DNA from: JAPXSY01 sp034003585
GTDB taxonomy: Bacteria; Verrucomicrobiota; Kiritimatiellia; RFP12; UBA1067
DNA: 64,000 nt
NCBI GenBank assembly: GCA_034003585.1
Contig: JAVEYH010000006.1
Location: 10,628 to 74,627 of the forward strand
Direction of reading: 5' to 3'
A program made the position numbers and the translations under genes. The notes below the pieces were generated by a model. The model worked only from the letters and a program-made list of their open reading frames with translations, ran no database searches and was not told the DNA's origin. This document shows positions 26,888 through 35,737 of this stretch, one piece after another (position 1 is the stretch's first letter; each line of letters starts with the position of its first letter).

Positions 26888-27784
26888 TTATTGCCGTGCT
26901 GCTGGCGCGTTCAAAACAACCGCATGCCCCATGTGATTTTCCACGATTTTGACAGCCGGAGCAGCCGAGAACGTATGCATATATGCATGATGAATGGTCA
27001 AAACCAAATCCTGCAAGGCGTTGTCATTTTCTAACATTGAAATTTTCAGGCCAAATGATTTTGCTTCGTCTGCATGGATGTGCCGCGCATGCATTTTCGT
27101 GTCGGCATGATTATTCAACTTGGCGACAATATTTTTTGCCTTAACCGCCGCATCCTTCTCACCACAAAACATGCCGGTTCTCAGCCATTTCTCAACAATA
27201 TCACTGGCAAGCTCTATGGCATTCCGACATTCTCCAACGAATGTCGGATGATATTTGCCGATAATGACCTGCCATATGGGGATGCTAGCCGGATCTTTTT
27301 TGATTGCCTCGATCGCCTCTTGGAATTCAGCGATGACACCGTGTGCGGGAATCCCTCCGAATTGGGGATCGATCGGACCAATATTTGACTCCTTTCCCAT
27401 ATAGATTTCTCTGCACGCACAGGCGATCATTGTTCCGCCTGACATGGCCAATTGCGGGATGAAACAGCGAATATTCGTACCGAACATACTATGCAGATAA
27501 TCCACCATGGATTCGGTCGCCGCAAAATCTCCCCCGGGGGTGTGCAGAAACAGATCGAGCCCTTTTGCCCTATCCAAACCGTGTATGGCATTCATGAAGC
27601 CGTTTTTATCAAGGTCGGAAATAGAACATACAGCTAGACTCGGCTTCTGCAACCATCCTGAATAGTAGGTGATAATATTCCGACCCGTGGTCTGATGCAA
27701 TTGGCTCAAGTATTTTCGACGGACACGATCAAGTCCGCCTTCACACGTCTGAATCTCATTGAGGACACTTGCCCAGTTTGGCAT
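26888..27784 (-). CDS. SDH/ClpP-like serine protease (PF01972 type)
   Basis: The 298-residue protein belongs to the serine dehydrogenase proteinase family, a ClpP/SppA-like clan. Landmarks: LDLFLHTPGGDFAATESM at 76-93, the nucleophile S115 in QLAMSGGTMIACACREIYMG, then KESNIGPIDPQFGGIPA at 131-147, the family hallmark. No transmembrane segment is visible, so it seems cytoplasmic. The start at 27784 has GGGAG seven bases upstream. Base composition is clearly more AT-rich than in neighbouring genes, which suggests recent transfer. A 68-residue ORF ends two bases before its start; the pair is transcribed from a promoter inside the 3' end of larA. The family's cellular role is poorly known, and members occur near defence genes; that link is inference here. 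Confidence 0.85.
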   Translation of the reverse strand: MPNWASVLNEIQTCEGGLDRVRRKYLSQLHQTTGRNIITYYSGWLQKPSLAVCSISDLDKNGFMNAIHGLDRAKGLDLFLHTPGGDFAATESMVDYLHSMFGTNIRCFIPQLAMSGGTMIACACREIYMGKESNIGPIDPQFGGIPAHGVIAEFQEAIEAIKKDPASIPIWQVIIGKYHPTFVGECRNAIELASDIVEKWLRTGMFCGEKDAAVKAKNIVAKLNNHADTKMHARHIHADEAKSFGLKISMLENDNALQDLVLTIHHAYMHTFSAAPAVKIVENHMGHAVVLNAPAARQ

Positions 27785-27786
27785 AG

Positions 27787-27993
27787 CTAAACTCCCGCGT
27801 GGGCGGTTGTCGTGATCGAACAATTCTCAAGGAGCGTGCAACGCTTGAACGTGCGAGAAAACTCAAGTGGCGTTGTGTAACTTGTTTTCCCGAGATCCTC
27901 CAAACGCAACTGCTTGAATCCCGCAGCTATCTTCGCGTCAGTGAGTTCTTTTGTCTGGCGCACACATTTGCGTGTCTGACCTTGACGTTTCAT
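27787..27993 (-). CDS. Small basic protein of unknown function, coupled to SDH-like protease
   Basis: This 68-residue ORF (MKRQGQTRKCVRQTKELTDA at its start) is not recognised. It is supported by a GGAG ribosome binding site about ten bases before the ATG, a good promoter at 28055-28083, and its placement two bases upstream of the protease start. The N-terminal third is strongly basic; there is no signal peptide. Like the protease it is AT-richer than the surroundings. It could be an adaptor, substrate or antitoxin-like partner of the protease, but nothing in the sequence decides this. Confidence 0.5.
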   Translation of the reverse strand: MKRQGQTRKCVRQTKELTDAKIAAGFKQLRLEDLGKTSYTTPLEFSRTFKRCTLLENCSITTTAHAGV

Positions 27994-28032
27994 AATCCAA
28001 GTCTCCGGTTTTGGTTGCTCATTTTGACACCC

Positions 28033-29349
28033 TTAGGCAATTACGTTGCTTTCGATCATAGCACCTTCGCCGTTTGAAGTGAATCTCTCCCGCACGGACC
28101 AGAGGCCGAGCGCGGGGTTGCTGATGAAGAAAATCTCCTCGCCGTCGGGCATGACGTTCACGCCGTCCTTCAGGTTTTCGGGATTGTAGCGCGCCATCAT
28201 CGCCCGCACGTCGGCGTACGCGAAGCCCGCGCCCTCGATTTCCGCGCGCGTCAGATGCCCCGGCGCGTAGGTGATGGTGAAGCGGCCTTCGGAGGAGCCG
28301 TGGATCAGGTGCGCCGCCGCGCCCAGGTTCTCCCGCAGGTCGGCGTTCTCCTTTACCGCCGCCAGCGTGCGCGGCGTGCCGAAGTAGCCGTACTTGCGGA
28401 TCAGCGCGTCGATCTGGGCGTCCTCGCCGAACTCTTTCACGCCCGGCGCGAGGATCAGCAGCTCGCCGCCGTCGGCCATCGCCATGCGCGTGCGGTAGAC
28501 GGCCTTGTTGCCGAGCCAGGTGCTCTTGAACTCGGCGGGATCGAGGTAGACCACGCATTTCCTGAAAGGCTTCGGCACCATCTCGAAGTTGACCTCGAGC
28601 GCCAGCGCCGCGGCGCGGTTGAAGACCTCGATGTCGTCGCCGACATAAAGCCCGCGCACCGCCATACCGCCGCCGTCGGCGCGGCCCACGACCGTCTGCG
28701 CGTACACGGTCTGCGGCAGCAGGTGGCCGAAGTGGTCGGAGCCGTAATTGAAGAGCCGGCGCACCGGCGTGTCGGCGCGCCCCATGATGCGCTCCATGCC
28801 GTAGACCGCGCCCACGAAGTGGCTGCGGTTGATCGCCACGGCGCCGCCGGTGCCCACGAACACGTTTTTGTTGTAGTTGGCCATGCCGATCACCTCGTGC
28901 GGCACGACCTGGCCGATCGAGAGGATCAGGTCGAAGCCGCCCTCGACCAGCAGCCGGTTGACCTGCACCGGCCAGTCGAAGTCCAGCTTGCCTTCCGTGA
29001 CCTCGCGCACGTACTCCGGCGGCACGGTGCCCAGCGTCACCACATCATTCCGCCAGTCGTGGGGCTTGAAAAGCGAAAGCGGCATCGCGCCGAACATCTC
29101 GCGGAGCTGCGCCCCGGTCATCGGCGAATGGGTCCCCAGCGCCGGCAGCACGGCGGCCAGCCGGTCGCCGTAATACTCCCACACGTATTGGGTCAGCAGG
29201 CCGGCCTGCGAGTGGAACCGGGTGAAGTCCGGCGGCAGCGCCAGCACCTTGTTGCGCGGGCCCAGCCGGTCGAGGGCCTCAAAGAGTCCTTGTTTCAGCC
29301 GCGTGCGGTCGAGCGCGCCGGACTTCGAGCCGCATTCAAAGTATAACAT
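28033..29349 (-). CDS. LarA-family (lactate racemase-like) protein
   Basis: The 438-residue protein matches the lactate racemase fold (DUF2088/LarA). Landmarks: ALPPDFTRFHSQAG near 57 (the D-x-T-R motif), LGTHSPMTGAQLREMFG near 90, and LILSIGQVVPHEVIGMANYNKNVFVGTGGAVAINRSHFVG around 158-200 (read in pieces), which has the conserved PHEVIGM and His residues. LarA uses a nickel-pincer nucleotide tethered to a lysine to epimerise a 2-hydroxy acid. Homologues act on several hydroxy acids, and the SDR/gnd neighbourhood could suggest a sugar acid, so lactate is not assumed. larE lies about 10 kb away. The ATG at 29349 has GGAAGG ten bases upstream. The last 17 codons contain a promoter for the next two genes. 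Confidence 0.82.
   Translation of the reverse strand: MLYFECGSKSGALDRTRLKQGLFEALDRLGPRNKVLALPPDFTRFHSQAGLLTQYVWEYYGDRLAAVLPALGTHSPMTGAQLREMFGAMPLSLFKPHDWRNDVVTLGTVPPEYVREVTEGKLDFDWPVQVNRLLVEGGFDLILSIGQVVPHEVIGMANYNKNVFVGTGGAVAINRSHFVGAVYGMERIMGRADTPVRRLFNYGSDHFGHLLPQTVYAQTVVGRADGGGMAVRGLYVGDDIEVFNRAAALALEVNFEMVPKPFRKCVVYLDPAEFKSTWLGNKAVYRTRMAMADGGELLILAPGVKEFGEDAQIDALIRKYGYFGTPRTLAAVKENADLRENLGAAAHLIHGSSEGRFTITYAPGHLTRAEIEGAGFAYADVRAMMARYNPENLKDGVNVMPDGEEIFFISNPALGLWSVRERFTSNGEGAMIESNVIA
28055..28083 (-). promoter_or_regulatory. Promoter of the small ORF/SDH-protease pair, inside larA
   Basis: Minus-strand TTCACT (28078-28083), 17 bp, TATGAT (28055-28060). Predicted transcription start near 28048 gives a 55-base leader to the ATG at 27993. 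It is nearly identical to the hemL promoter boxes. Confidence 0.6.
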
Positions 29350-29364
29350 AAGGCAAACCTTCCA

Positions 29365-29393
29365 TTGAAACGCCGGTTCCAGTGTTGCATAAT
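29365..29393 (+). promoter_or_regulatory. Promoter of the argH/ExbBD operon
   Basis: TTGAAA (29365-29370), 17 bp, CATAAT (29388-29393), about 60 bases upstream of the first gene at 29453 and back to back with the larA start. Confidence 0.55.
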
Positions 29394-29452
29394 ACCGGTG
29401 ACGAATCAAGCGTGCGCGGTCAAGACGCGGGCGGAAAAGGGCGGAAACGGAT

Positions 29453-30697
29453 ATGGGAGACGACAGTCGGATCAGGCGGTTGGCCGCCGCGGCGGGATGG
29501 ATGTTGTCCGTGTTGGCCGCGGCCGGGGGGGAGCCTTACGGGCCGCGTCTCGCGCGGCGGTCGGCTCCGGCCGCGGCGATCACCTCGCGGGACGGGACGG
29601 TCGTGGTGCGCGCCCCGGTTGCGATGGCGTCATACCGCGCGCCGGTGCTGGTGTTTGTGGACCGGACGCGCGAAGAGCTGGCGCGGGCCACACGGCTCAG
29701 GCTGGTGACCCCCTCGTGTCCGTTGGAAATCGTGATCGGCGACCGCCGGGACGGCGACACGCGGGTGTTGGGATCGCGCGTGCTGGATCCCGGGGGCGGC
29801 GTGTTCGAGCGGATCGAGCTGCCTGATCCCGAGGCGGCGGACCTGGGGCGATTCCGCCGCGCCATTTCTCTGGCGCTGCTGCGGGCCTGGATGGTGGAGG
29901 CGGGCGGGCGCGAGGGCGTGATGCGCGACGTGCCGCTCTGGCTGGTCGACGGCGTGGTGCGGCACACCGGCCGGGAGACGCGGCAGCAGGACATTGACCG
30001 CACGCTGCTGCTGTGGTCGCGGGCCTGCCTGCCTCCGGCGGCGGCGCTGTTTGCGGGCGAGAGTGTCGCCGCATCGCGCGAACCGGCAGTGGCGGCGGTG
30101 CTGGCGAGCTGGCTGCTCGAGCGGCGTCCGGACGGCCTGCCCTTTGAGAAGCTGCTGCGTGCGGCGGCACAGGGACAGGCGTGGGGGCCTGAGGCGGCGG
30201 CGCGGATGCTGACCGGAGCGGAGGACACCCTGGCCTTCGATGCCGCGCTGGACCTCTGGTTCGCGGCCCTGGGGCGCACGGTGGTCAAACCCGGGCTCAC
30301 GAGTTCCGGCATTGTGCGGCGGTTCCGGTCACGCTTATTGCTCTATCCCGCCTTTTATGGTACAACGTGGGGCTATGAACGGCCTCACCTCACTTTCCGT
30401 GAGGCGGCGATGCGTTCCGATGAGCCGGAGGTCCGGCGCCGCGCCGCGGTTCAGGCCCGTCTGATTGAGATGGCTGCCGTTGGGCGGGATGGTATGCTTC
30501 TTGCTGTTTCGGAGGCGTACGCCTCCTTTCTTCAGGGGGTGTCGTCCGGCGCGGCGCAGGGGGAACTTTTGAGGCGATTGATGGAGGCGGAGGGGATGCG
30601 CAGGGAGTTGGAGCTCCGCACCGGGCGCGGAATGGTTTTACAGCGCACGGAGTCCGGGCGGGATGCGGGAGAGGGACCGCGGGGATTGCGCGAATGA
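29453..30697 (+). CDS. Secreted protein of unknown function, first gene of argH/ExbBD operon
   Basis: I do not recognise this 414-residue protein. It begins with an N-terminal signal (RRLAAAAGWMLSVLAAAGG). A segment RDVPLWLVDGVVRHTGRETRQQD near 160-185 resembles the region after the metal site in peptidase-MA-like proteins (PLWL-x-[DE]-G), but no HExxH is present, so any such domain would be inactive. The C-terminal 120 residues are mainly helical with many Arg and Glu. The stop overlaps the argH ATG by four bases, so it is translationally coupled to argH. Its own promoter is at 29365-29393. Confidence 0.6.
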   Translation: MGDDSRIRRLAAAAGWMLSVLAAAGGEPYGPRLARRSAPAAAITSRDGTVVVRAPVAMASYRAPVLVFVDRTREELARATRLRLVTPSCPLEIVIGDRRDGDTRVLGSRVLDPGGGVFERIELPDPEAADLGRFRRAISLALLRAWMVEAGGREGVMRDVPLWLVDGVVRHTGRETRQQDIDRTLLLWSRACLPPAAALFAGESVAASREPAVAAVLASWLLERRPDGLPFEKLLRAAAQGQAWGPEAAARMLTGAEDTLAFDAALDLWFAALGRTVVKPGLTSSGIVRRFRSRLLLYPAFYGTTWGYERPHLTFREAAMRSDEPEVRRRAAVQARLIEMAAVGRDGMLLAVSEAYASFLQGVSSGAAQGELLRRLMEAEGMRRELELRTGRGMVLQRTESGRDAGEGPRGLRE

Positions 30698-32103
30698 GGA
30701 TGTTGCGGCACATGAGAAAAGAGACGGCAGGCCAGAAGACGATTGTGGGCAAGATCCATCCGGACGTCTTGGCGTTCACGGTCGGGAAGGATCCGGTGCT
30801 GGATCTCGACCTGGCGGTGTGGGACTGTTTGGGCACGGCGGCGCACGTGACCATGCTTTCGCGGATGCGCGTCCGTCCCGCCGTATTGGGGACAGCAGAA
30901 CGCAACCGGGTGGTGGCGGCTCTGGCGGAGGTGATCCGCGAGGTCCGGGCCGGCGGGTTCCGCATCACGCAGGCGGATCAGGATGTTCATCTGGCGGTCG
31001 AGCGCCGGCTCACCGAGCGGTTGGGCGAGTTGGGCCGCAAGATCCACACGGGGCGGAGCCGCAACGATCAGGTGGCGGTGGACATCCGGCTGCATGTGCG
31101 CGACCAGTTGCTGGGGCTGACGGAAGAGGTTGCGGAGGTGGCGGAGTCGCTGGTCCGTTTCGGCCGCCGCCATGTGAAGGTGCCGATGGTGGGGCGGACC
31201 CACCTGCAGCCTGCGATGCCCAGTTCGGTGGGGCTCTGGGCCACGGCTTACGCCGAGACCCTGTTGGATGATCTGCTGATGGTCGAAGCCGCCTACACCT
31301 ACAACGACCGCTGTCCGCTGGGTTCGGCCGCGGGGTACGGGGTGCCGTTGCCGGTGGACCGCGAACTCACCGCGCGGCTGTTGGGCTTTTCGGCGCCGCA
31401 CCACAATGTCTTTCACGCCAGCAACGCGCGCGGCAAGAACGAGGCGGTTTTGCTGGCGGCGTGCGGCCAGTTGATGCTGACGCTTTCCCGGATGGCGGAG
31501 GATCTGATCCTCTTCTCCATGCCGGAGTTCGGCTATTTCACGCTGCCGCCGGAGGTCTGCACGGGCAGCAGCATCATGCCGCAGAAGAACAACCCGGATG
31601 TGCTGGAGCTGATCCGCGCCAAGGCGGCGGTGGTGCTCGGATACGGCAGTGCGGCGAACCTGATTCTGAAGGCGCTGCCGGGCGGGTACAACCGCGATCT
31701 GCAGGAGACCAAGGGGTTGTACATGGAGGGGCTGGCGGTCACGCGCGCCGCGTTGCGCATCATGCGGCTGATGACGGAAGCGCTGACGGTCCGGCCCGAG
31801 CGGCTGCGCGCGGGGTTCACGCCGGGCGTGTTCGCGACCGACCGCGCGCTGGAGCTGGTGGCGGGCGGCATGCCGTTCCGCGACGCGTATCAGCATGTCC
31901 GGTCGCACCTGGAAGCGTTGCGGGAGGCGGACCCGGACCGGGCGTTGGCGGCGAAAACCCATCTGGGGGCCACGGCGGGGCTGGATTTTGACGGGTACCG
32001 GGCGCGTGTGCGCGACGTGCGGCGTTGGGTGCGCGTGCGGCGCACGCGGCTGCGGACGGTCTTCGGCGCCCTGTTGGGCGGCGCGGCGGACGCGCTCGGG
32101 TGA
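30694..32103 (+). CDS. argH: Argininosuccinate lyase
   Basis: The 469-residue enzyme cleaves argininosuccinate to arginine and fumarate, the last step of arginine synthesis. Diagnostic blocks are QADQDVHLAVERRLTERLG near 91, the KIHTGRSRNDQVAVD block near 113, VGRTHLQPAMPSS near 168 and the fumarase/lyase signature GSSIMPQKNNPD near 291. An N-terminal stretch of about 15 residues before TIVGKIHPDVLAFTVGKD differs from the usual WGGRF opening, which is missing: typical ArgH starts with LWGGRF, and here the corresponding region reads IVGKIHPD. The active-site residues seem intact. The gene overlaps the upstream secreted-protein gene by four bases, an odd neighbour for arginine synthesis. Confidence 0.92.
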   Translation: MRMLRHMRKETAGQKTIVGKIHPDVLAFTVGKDPVLDLDLAVWDCLGTAAHVTMLSRMRVRPAVLGTAERNRVVAALAEVIREVRAGGFRITQADQDVHLAVERRLTERLGELGRKIHTGRSRNDQVAVDIRLHVRDQLLGLTEEVAEVAESLVRFGRRHVKVPMVGRTHLQPAMPSSVGLWATAYAETLLDDLLMVEAAYTYNDRCPLGSAAGYGVPLPVDRELTARLLGFSAPHHNVFHASNARGKNEAVLLAACGQLMLTLSRMAEDLILFSMPEFGYFTLPPEVCTGSSIMPQKNNPDVLELIRAKAAVVLGYGSAANLILKALPGGYNRDLQETKGLYMEGLAVTRAALRIMRLMTEALTVRPERLRAGFTPGVFATDRALELVAGGMPFRDAYQHVRSHLEALREADPDRALAAKTHLGATAGLDFDGYRARVRDVRRWVRVRRTRLRTVFGALLGGAADALG

Positions 32104-32154
32104 CGTGACGTGCCGGAATCTGGAGATCCGGTGCGGGGTGAAACAGGAGAAGGG

Positions 32155-32946
32155 ATGGGTAGGATGGTCAACAGGAAAACGGTCACGGGAGTCTTGGCCT
32201 TCACGGGGTCGCTGGCGTGCGCGTGGGCGCAAGAGGCGGCGGCAAGCGCGGCGGCCGCCCCGGCCGCGGTCAACGGGTACGGCATGTCGCTGAAACAGGC
32301 GTGGGAATACGGCGGCTGGATCATGTGGGTGCTGGCCGCGATTTCGGTCTTTGCGCTGGCCATGGTGTTCTACTTCATGACCGTGCTGCGGTCCGGGTCC
32401 GTCACGCCGCGCGAGCTGCTCATCGATCTGGTGGCGCGGGTGCGCGCCAACGATCTGACGGAGGTGCGGCGTTTGTGCGACCGGCATCCCTGCCCGCTGG
32501 CGTCGGTGGTGCTGGCGGCCTTGGACTGTCTGCGCAATGTGCCGCAGTGCGATGTGGCGCTGCTCCGGGGCGCGGCCGAGGCCGAGGGCGCGCGCCAGGC
32601 CGACGCGATTCAGGGGCAGACCGAGTTTCTGCTGGATGTCGCCACGATCGCGCCGCTGCTCGGCCTGCTCGGGACGGTGCTCGGCATGCTCACGGCCTTC
32701 GGCTCGGTCGCGAGCGATGTGGCCAGCGCCAAACCGGTGGTGCTCGCCGCCGGCGTGTCACAGGCCATTGTGACCACGATCTTCGGCCTGATCGTCGCCA
32801 TCCCCTGCATGGTGTTTTACGCCTGGTTCCGGCGTCGGGCGAGCCGCCAGATCGCCAACCTCGAGGCGGCGTCGTCCGAGGTGCTGACCGCCCTTATCGG
32901 CATGGGGACGAAAGCCCCGTTTACGGACAGGATTGACAAGGCATGA
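32155..32946 (+). CDS. exbB: ExbB/TolQ/MotA-type proton channel protein with signal peptide
   Basis: The 263-residue protein has an N-terminal signal-like helix (TVTGVLAFTGSLACAWAQ), an Ala-rich linker, then the MotA/TolQ/ExbB domain: helix WIMWVLAAISVFALAMVFYFM near 62-82, a cytoplasmic loop, and helices in LLDVATIAPLLGLLGTVLGM near 162 and IVTTIFGLIVAIPCMVFYAWF near 203. TIAPLLGLLGTVLGM is the family signature. With ExbD it forms a proton-driven motor that energises TonB- or Tol-like partners. The ATG at 32155 follows AGGAGA; an ATG at 32164 is an alternative. The extra signal peptide is found in a subset of Bacteroidetes/PVC proteins. Overlaps exbD by four bases. Confidence 0.9.
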   Translation: MGRMVNRKTVTGVLAFTGSLACAWAQEAAASAAAAPAAVNGYGMSLKQAWEYGGWIMWVLAAISVFALAMVFYFMTVLRSGSVTPRELLIDLVARVRANDLTEVRRLCDRHPCPLASVVLAALDCLRNVPQCDVALLRGAAEAEGARQADAIQGQTEFLLDVATIAPLLGLLGTVLGMLTAFGSVASDVASAKPVVLAAGVSQAIVTTIFGLIVAIPCMVFYAWFRRRASRQIANLEAASSEVLTALIGMGTKAPFTDRIDKA

Positions 32947-33377
32947 ACTTCCGCAGAAAAAGCCGGAGTCCGCTTCCCGCCTTTCAGATGACGGCGATGA
33001 TGGATGTCATCTTTCTGCTCCTCTGCTTCTTCATCACGACCTCGGTGTTTTCGCAGTGGGAGTATGAGATCAACATCACGCTGCCGTCGGCGCAGAGCGG
33101 CAAAGTGCCGGACCGGTTGCCCGGGGAGATCATCATCAACATCACCCGGGACGGCCGCGTGTCGGTCAACCAGCAGGACCTGACGCTGGATGCGCTCCGC
33201 GCCCGGCTGGACCGCCTCGCGCGCTACTTCCCTGGCCAGCCGGTGGTGCTGCGGGCGGATAAAGAGACAAAGTACGAGGATCTGATCAAGGTGGTGGACA
33301 CCTGCCGCAAGGCGGACATCTGGAACTTCTCGATGGCCACGAGCGAAGAGAAGCCTGCCGCCACGGAGACGCCATGA
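32943..33377 (+). CDS. exbD: ExbD/TolR family biopolymer transport protein
   Basis: The 144-residue protein shows the ExbD pattern: basic N-terminus (NFRRKSRSPLPAFQMTAMMD), one transmembrane helix VIFLLLCFFITTSVF at about 21-35 preceded by the key Asp (MMDVIFLL), and a periplasmic domain with INITRDGRVSVNQQDLTLDALRARLDRL and ADKETKYEDLIKVVDTCRKA. The Asp in MMD-V-I-F matches the proton-carrying residue of ExbD/TolR. It pairs with the ExbB protein upstream and overlaps both neighbours by four bases, so the channel, the TPR protein and the VWA protein are made together. Confidence 0.93.
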   Translation: MNFRRKSRSPLPAFQMTAMMDVIFLLLCFFITTSVFSQWEYEINITLPSAQSGKVPDRLPGEIIINITRDGRVSVNQQDLTLDALRARLDRLARYFPGQPVVLRADKETKYEDLIKVVDTCRKADIWNFSMATSEEKPAATETP

Positions 33378-35737
33378 GGATGCGCTGGGCACAGATCGGC
33401 GCCGGACTGCTGCTGCTCGCCGCGTGCGGCGCGCGCGCGGCGGATCCGGTGGAAGTGCGGGACCGCCTGCAACTGGCGGACGGGCTCTTCCGCCGCAGCC
33501 TGTTCGATCTGGCCGCGCGCGAATACGTCTCCCTGGCCGAAACGCCGCAGGTGCCGGAGCGGGACAATGTGCTGTTCCGCCTGGCCGAGTGTTACCGCCG
33601 CACGGGCCGCGCGGCGGAGGCGGCCGCGGCCTACAAACGGCTCTCCGAAACCTTTCCTGACAGCCCGAACGTCTCGCGCGCCGATCTGCAGCGGGCGCTG
33701 CTGCTGCTCAAGGCCGGGGGCGCGGAACGGAAGACGGCGGCCGCGCTGTTCGAAAAACTGACCGTGACGAACGTGCCGCCAGAGGTGCGGTCGGCCGCGC
33801 TCTACCATCTCGGTGAGGCGCTCGAACAGCTCGGCCAGGCCGCGGAGGCGCTGACGCGCTATGAGCGGTTAAGCCGGGAGTTCGCGCAGACCGACTACGG
33901 CATGTATGCGGGGCTGCGCATCGCGTGGCTGCTCGGCAACACCGGCAAGCCTGAGGACCGGCGCCGCGCCATGGGCATCTATCTGGATCTGGCGCACAAG
34001 GCCCAAGACCCCAAAGTGGCGGAGGAGGCGCTGTTTTTCGCGGCCCAGACCGCGCTGCTGGACCGGCGGCACGAGGAGAGCGCCAACCTGTTCAAAACGC
34101 TGAAAGCGAAATATCCCGCCTCGCCGCGCGTGCGCGAGAGCGCGCTGTCCGCCGGCTGGGCGAACTATTATGCGGGGCGCTATGCCGAAGCCTGCGGGAG
34201 TCTCGAGCCGGTGATCGGCGACGCCGGACACCCGGCGCGCGAAGAGGTGCTCTACGTCCAGGCCAATTGCCTGCGCCAGCTCGAACGGCGCGCCGAGGCC
34301 GTGAAGGTCTACGCGCAACAGCTCGAAGCCTTTCCTGCGGGACGGCTGGCCGGGCACGCCTGGTACGAAAAGCTGACGACGCTGTATCATGACGGCAAGT
34401 ATGAGGCGGTGCTGAAGATGACGGCGGAAAACACGCGGCCGTTCGACCTGCACGCCGATCATGTTTATTGGATGAACGCCGAGGCGGCCCTGGCGCTGCA
34501 GCGGTATGACGCGGCCGTGCAATCCTGCCGCCTGCTGGCGGACAAGTGCCCGCAAAGCCCGTTTGTCAAAGACGCCCTCTACCGGTTGGGATGGCTGCTG
34601 CAGAAACAGGAGGCGTGGGAGTCGGCCTCGTCCTGGTATCTGCAGGTCGCCCGGCGTTTCCCAGATGACCCGCTCGCCTCCCAGGCCCTTTATGCCTCCG
34701 GCGTCTGCCTGTCGCGACTCGGACAGGGCGATGCGGCGCTGCGGGACTGGACCGCGCTGCTGACCCGGTACCCCGAGTGCGCCGAGGCCGCGGAGACGCT
34801 CTATCAGAAGGCGATGGAGGAGTTGCGCGCGAAAAACGTGCGCGCCGCGGCCGCCACGCTGGATGAGCGCATGCGCCGGTTCCCGGATGACGCCCGCAAG
34901 GCCGAGGTCCTGTTCTGGCGCGCCTCCGCCTACCGGCAAGTCGGCGAGGACGCCGAGGCGGAGAAGTTGTTCCGCAACTGCCTCGCGGCGTCTCCGGCCA
35001 AGGACTTTGAGCGGGAGGCGATGCTGGAACTGGGCATGCTGCTCCAGAAGACCGGGCGCAAACCCGAGGCCGCCTCCTTTTTCCAGAAACTGCTGGACGC
35101 GCCGATCGCCGAGAAACTCGGTGCCGAGCGGCTGGCGTGGCTCGCCGAGTTCCAGCTGGAGCAGAAACAGCCGGTCGCGGCGATCCGGGCCGCGACCCGA
35201 CTGGTCGAGTTGAAGGCGGACAAGGGCTGGACGCAGACGGGGTGGACCCTGCTGGGCCGCGTGCACCGCGCCAAAGGCGAGCGTGATCCGGCTCTCCACG
35301 CCTTTACCCAGGCTTTGGCCACGGGCGCCTCCACCGCATACGGCGCCGAGGCCGCTCTCCGGCTCGGCGAGCTGCTGAGCGAGGCGGGCCGGTTCGAAGA
35401 CGCGGAAAGACATCTGACCGACGCGGCGTCGCGCGCGGCCGCGCCCGACCTGCTGGGGCTGCGGGCGCATGCCTATGCCGGGTTGGCGCGCAACGCCGAA
35501 CGCAAGGGGGATCCGGAGGCCGCGTTACGCTACCATGTCAGTGTCGGGATTTTGTTCGATGATCCCACACTCGTGCCGCAGTCGCTGCACCAGGCGGCGC
35601 TTTTGCTGGACAAGTCCGGACGGGCCCGGGAAGCCGCGGCGTTGCGCGAGGAGTTGCGCGCCCGCTATCCCGCCTCGCCGTTGGCGAATCCGGTTCCGCC
35701 GGCTGCGGCCGCAGGCGAGAGGAAGGCCGGCTCATGA
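33374..35737 (+). CDS. Exported TPR-repeat protein
   Basis: The 787-residue precursor starts with a signal peptide ending near ACGARAAD (LLLLAAC could also be a lipobox). The mature part is nearly all tetratricopeptide repeats, about 34 residues each, with typical units such as LFRLAECYRRTGRAAEAAAAYKRL and ALYRLGWLLQKQEAWESASSWY. Such helical superhelices bind other proteins in the periplasm; similar proteins (YbgF/CpoB, BamD-like) work with Tol and outer-membrane machines. Here it is encoded between ExbD and the VWA protein with 4-bp overlaps on both sides, so it is most likely the periplasmic scaffold of this machine. Many small deletions in repeat spacing prevent an exact repeat count by eye; at least twelve are evident. 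Confidence 0.88.
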   Translation: MRMRWAQIGAGLLLLAACGARAADPVEVRDRLQLADGLFRRSLFDLAAREYVSLAETPQVPERDNVLFRLAECYRRTGRAAEAAAAYKRLSETFPDSPNVSRADLQRALLLLKAGGAERKTAAALFEKLTVTNVPPEVRSAALYHLGEALEQLGQAAEALTRYERLSREFAQTDYGMYAGLRIAWLLGNTGKPEDRRRAMGIYLDLAHKAQDPKVAEEALFFAAQTALLDRRHEESANLFKTLKAKYPASPRVRESALSAGWANYYAGRYAEACGSLEPVIGDAGHPAREEVLYVQANCLRQLERRAEAVKVYAQQLEAFPAGRLAGHAWYEKLTTLYHDGKYEAVLKMTAENTRPFDLHADHVYWMNAEAALALQRYDAAVQSCRLLADKCPQSPFVKDALYRLGWLLQKQEAWESASSWYLQVARRFPDDPLASQALYASGVCLSRLGQGDAALRDWTALLTRYPECAEAAETLYQKAMEELRAKNVRAAAATLDERMRRFPDDARKAEVLFWRASAYRQVGEDAEAEKLFRNCLAASPAKDFEREAMLELGMLLQKTGRKPEAASFFQKLLDAPIAEKLGAERLAWLAEFQLEQKQPVAAIRAATRLVELKADKGWTQTGWTLLGRVHRAKGERDPALHAFTQALATGASTAYGAEAALRLGELLSEAGRFEDAERHLTDAASRAAAPDLLGLRAHAYAGLARNAERKGDPEAALRYHVSVGILFDDPTLVPQSLHQAALLLDKSGRAREAAALREELRARYPASPLANPVPPAAAAGERKAGS

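Noticed and set aside
29453..30697. Calling the first protein of the argH operon a metallopeptidase.
   Set aside because: No HExxH motif is present.
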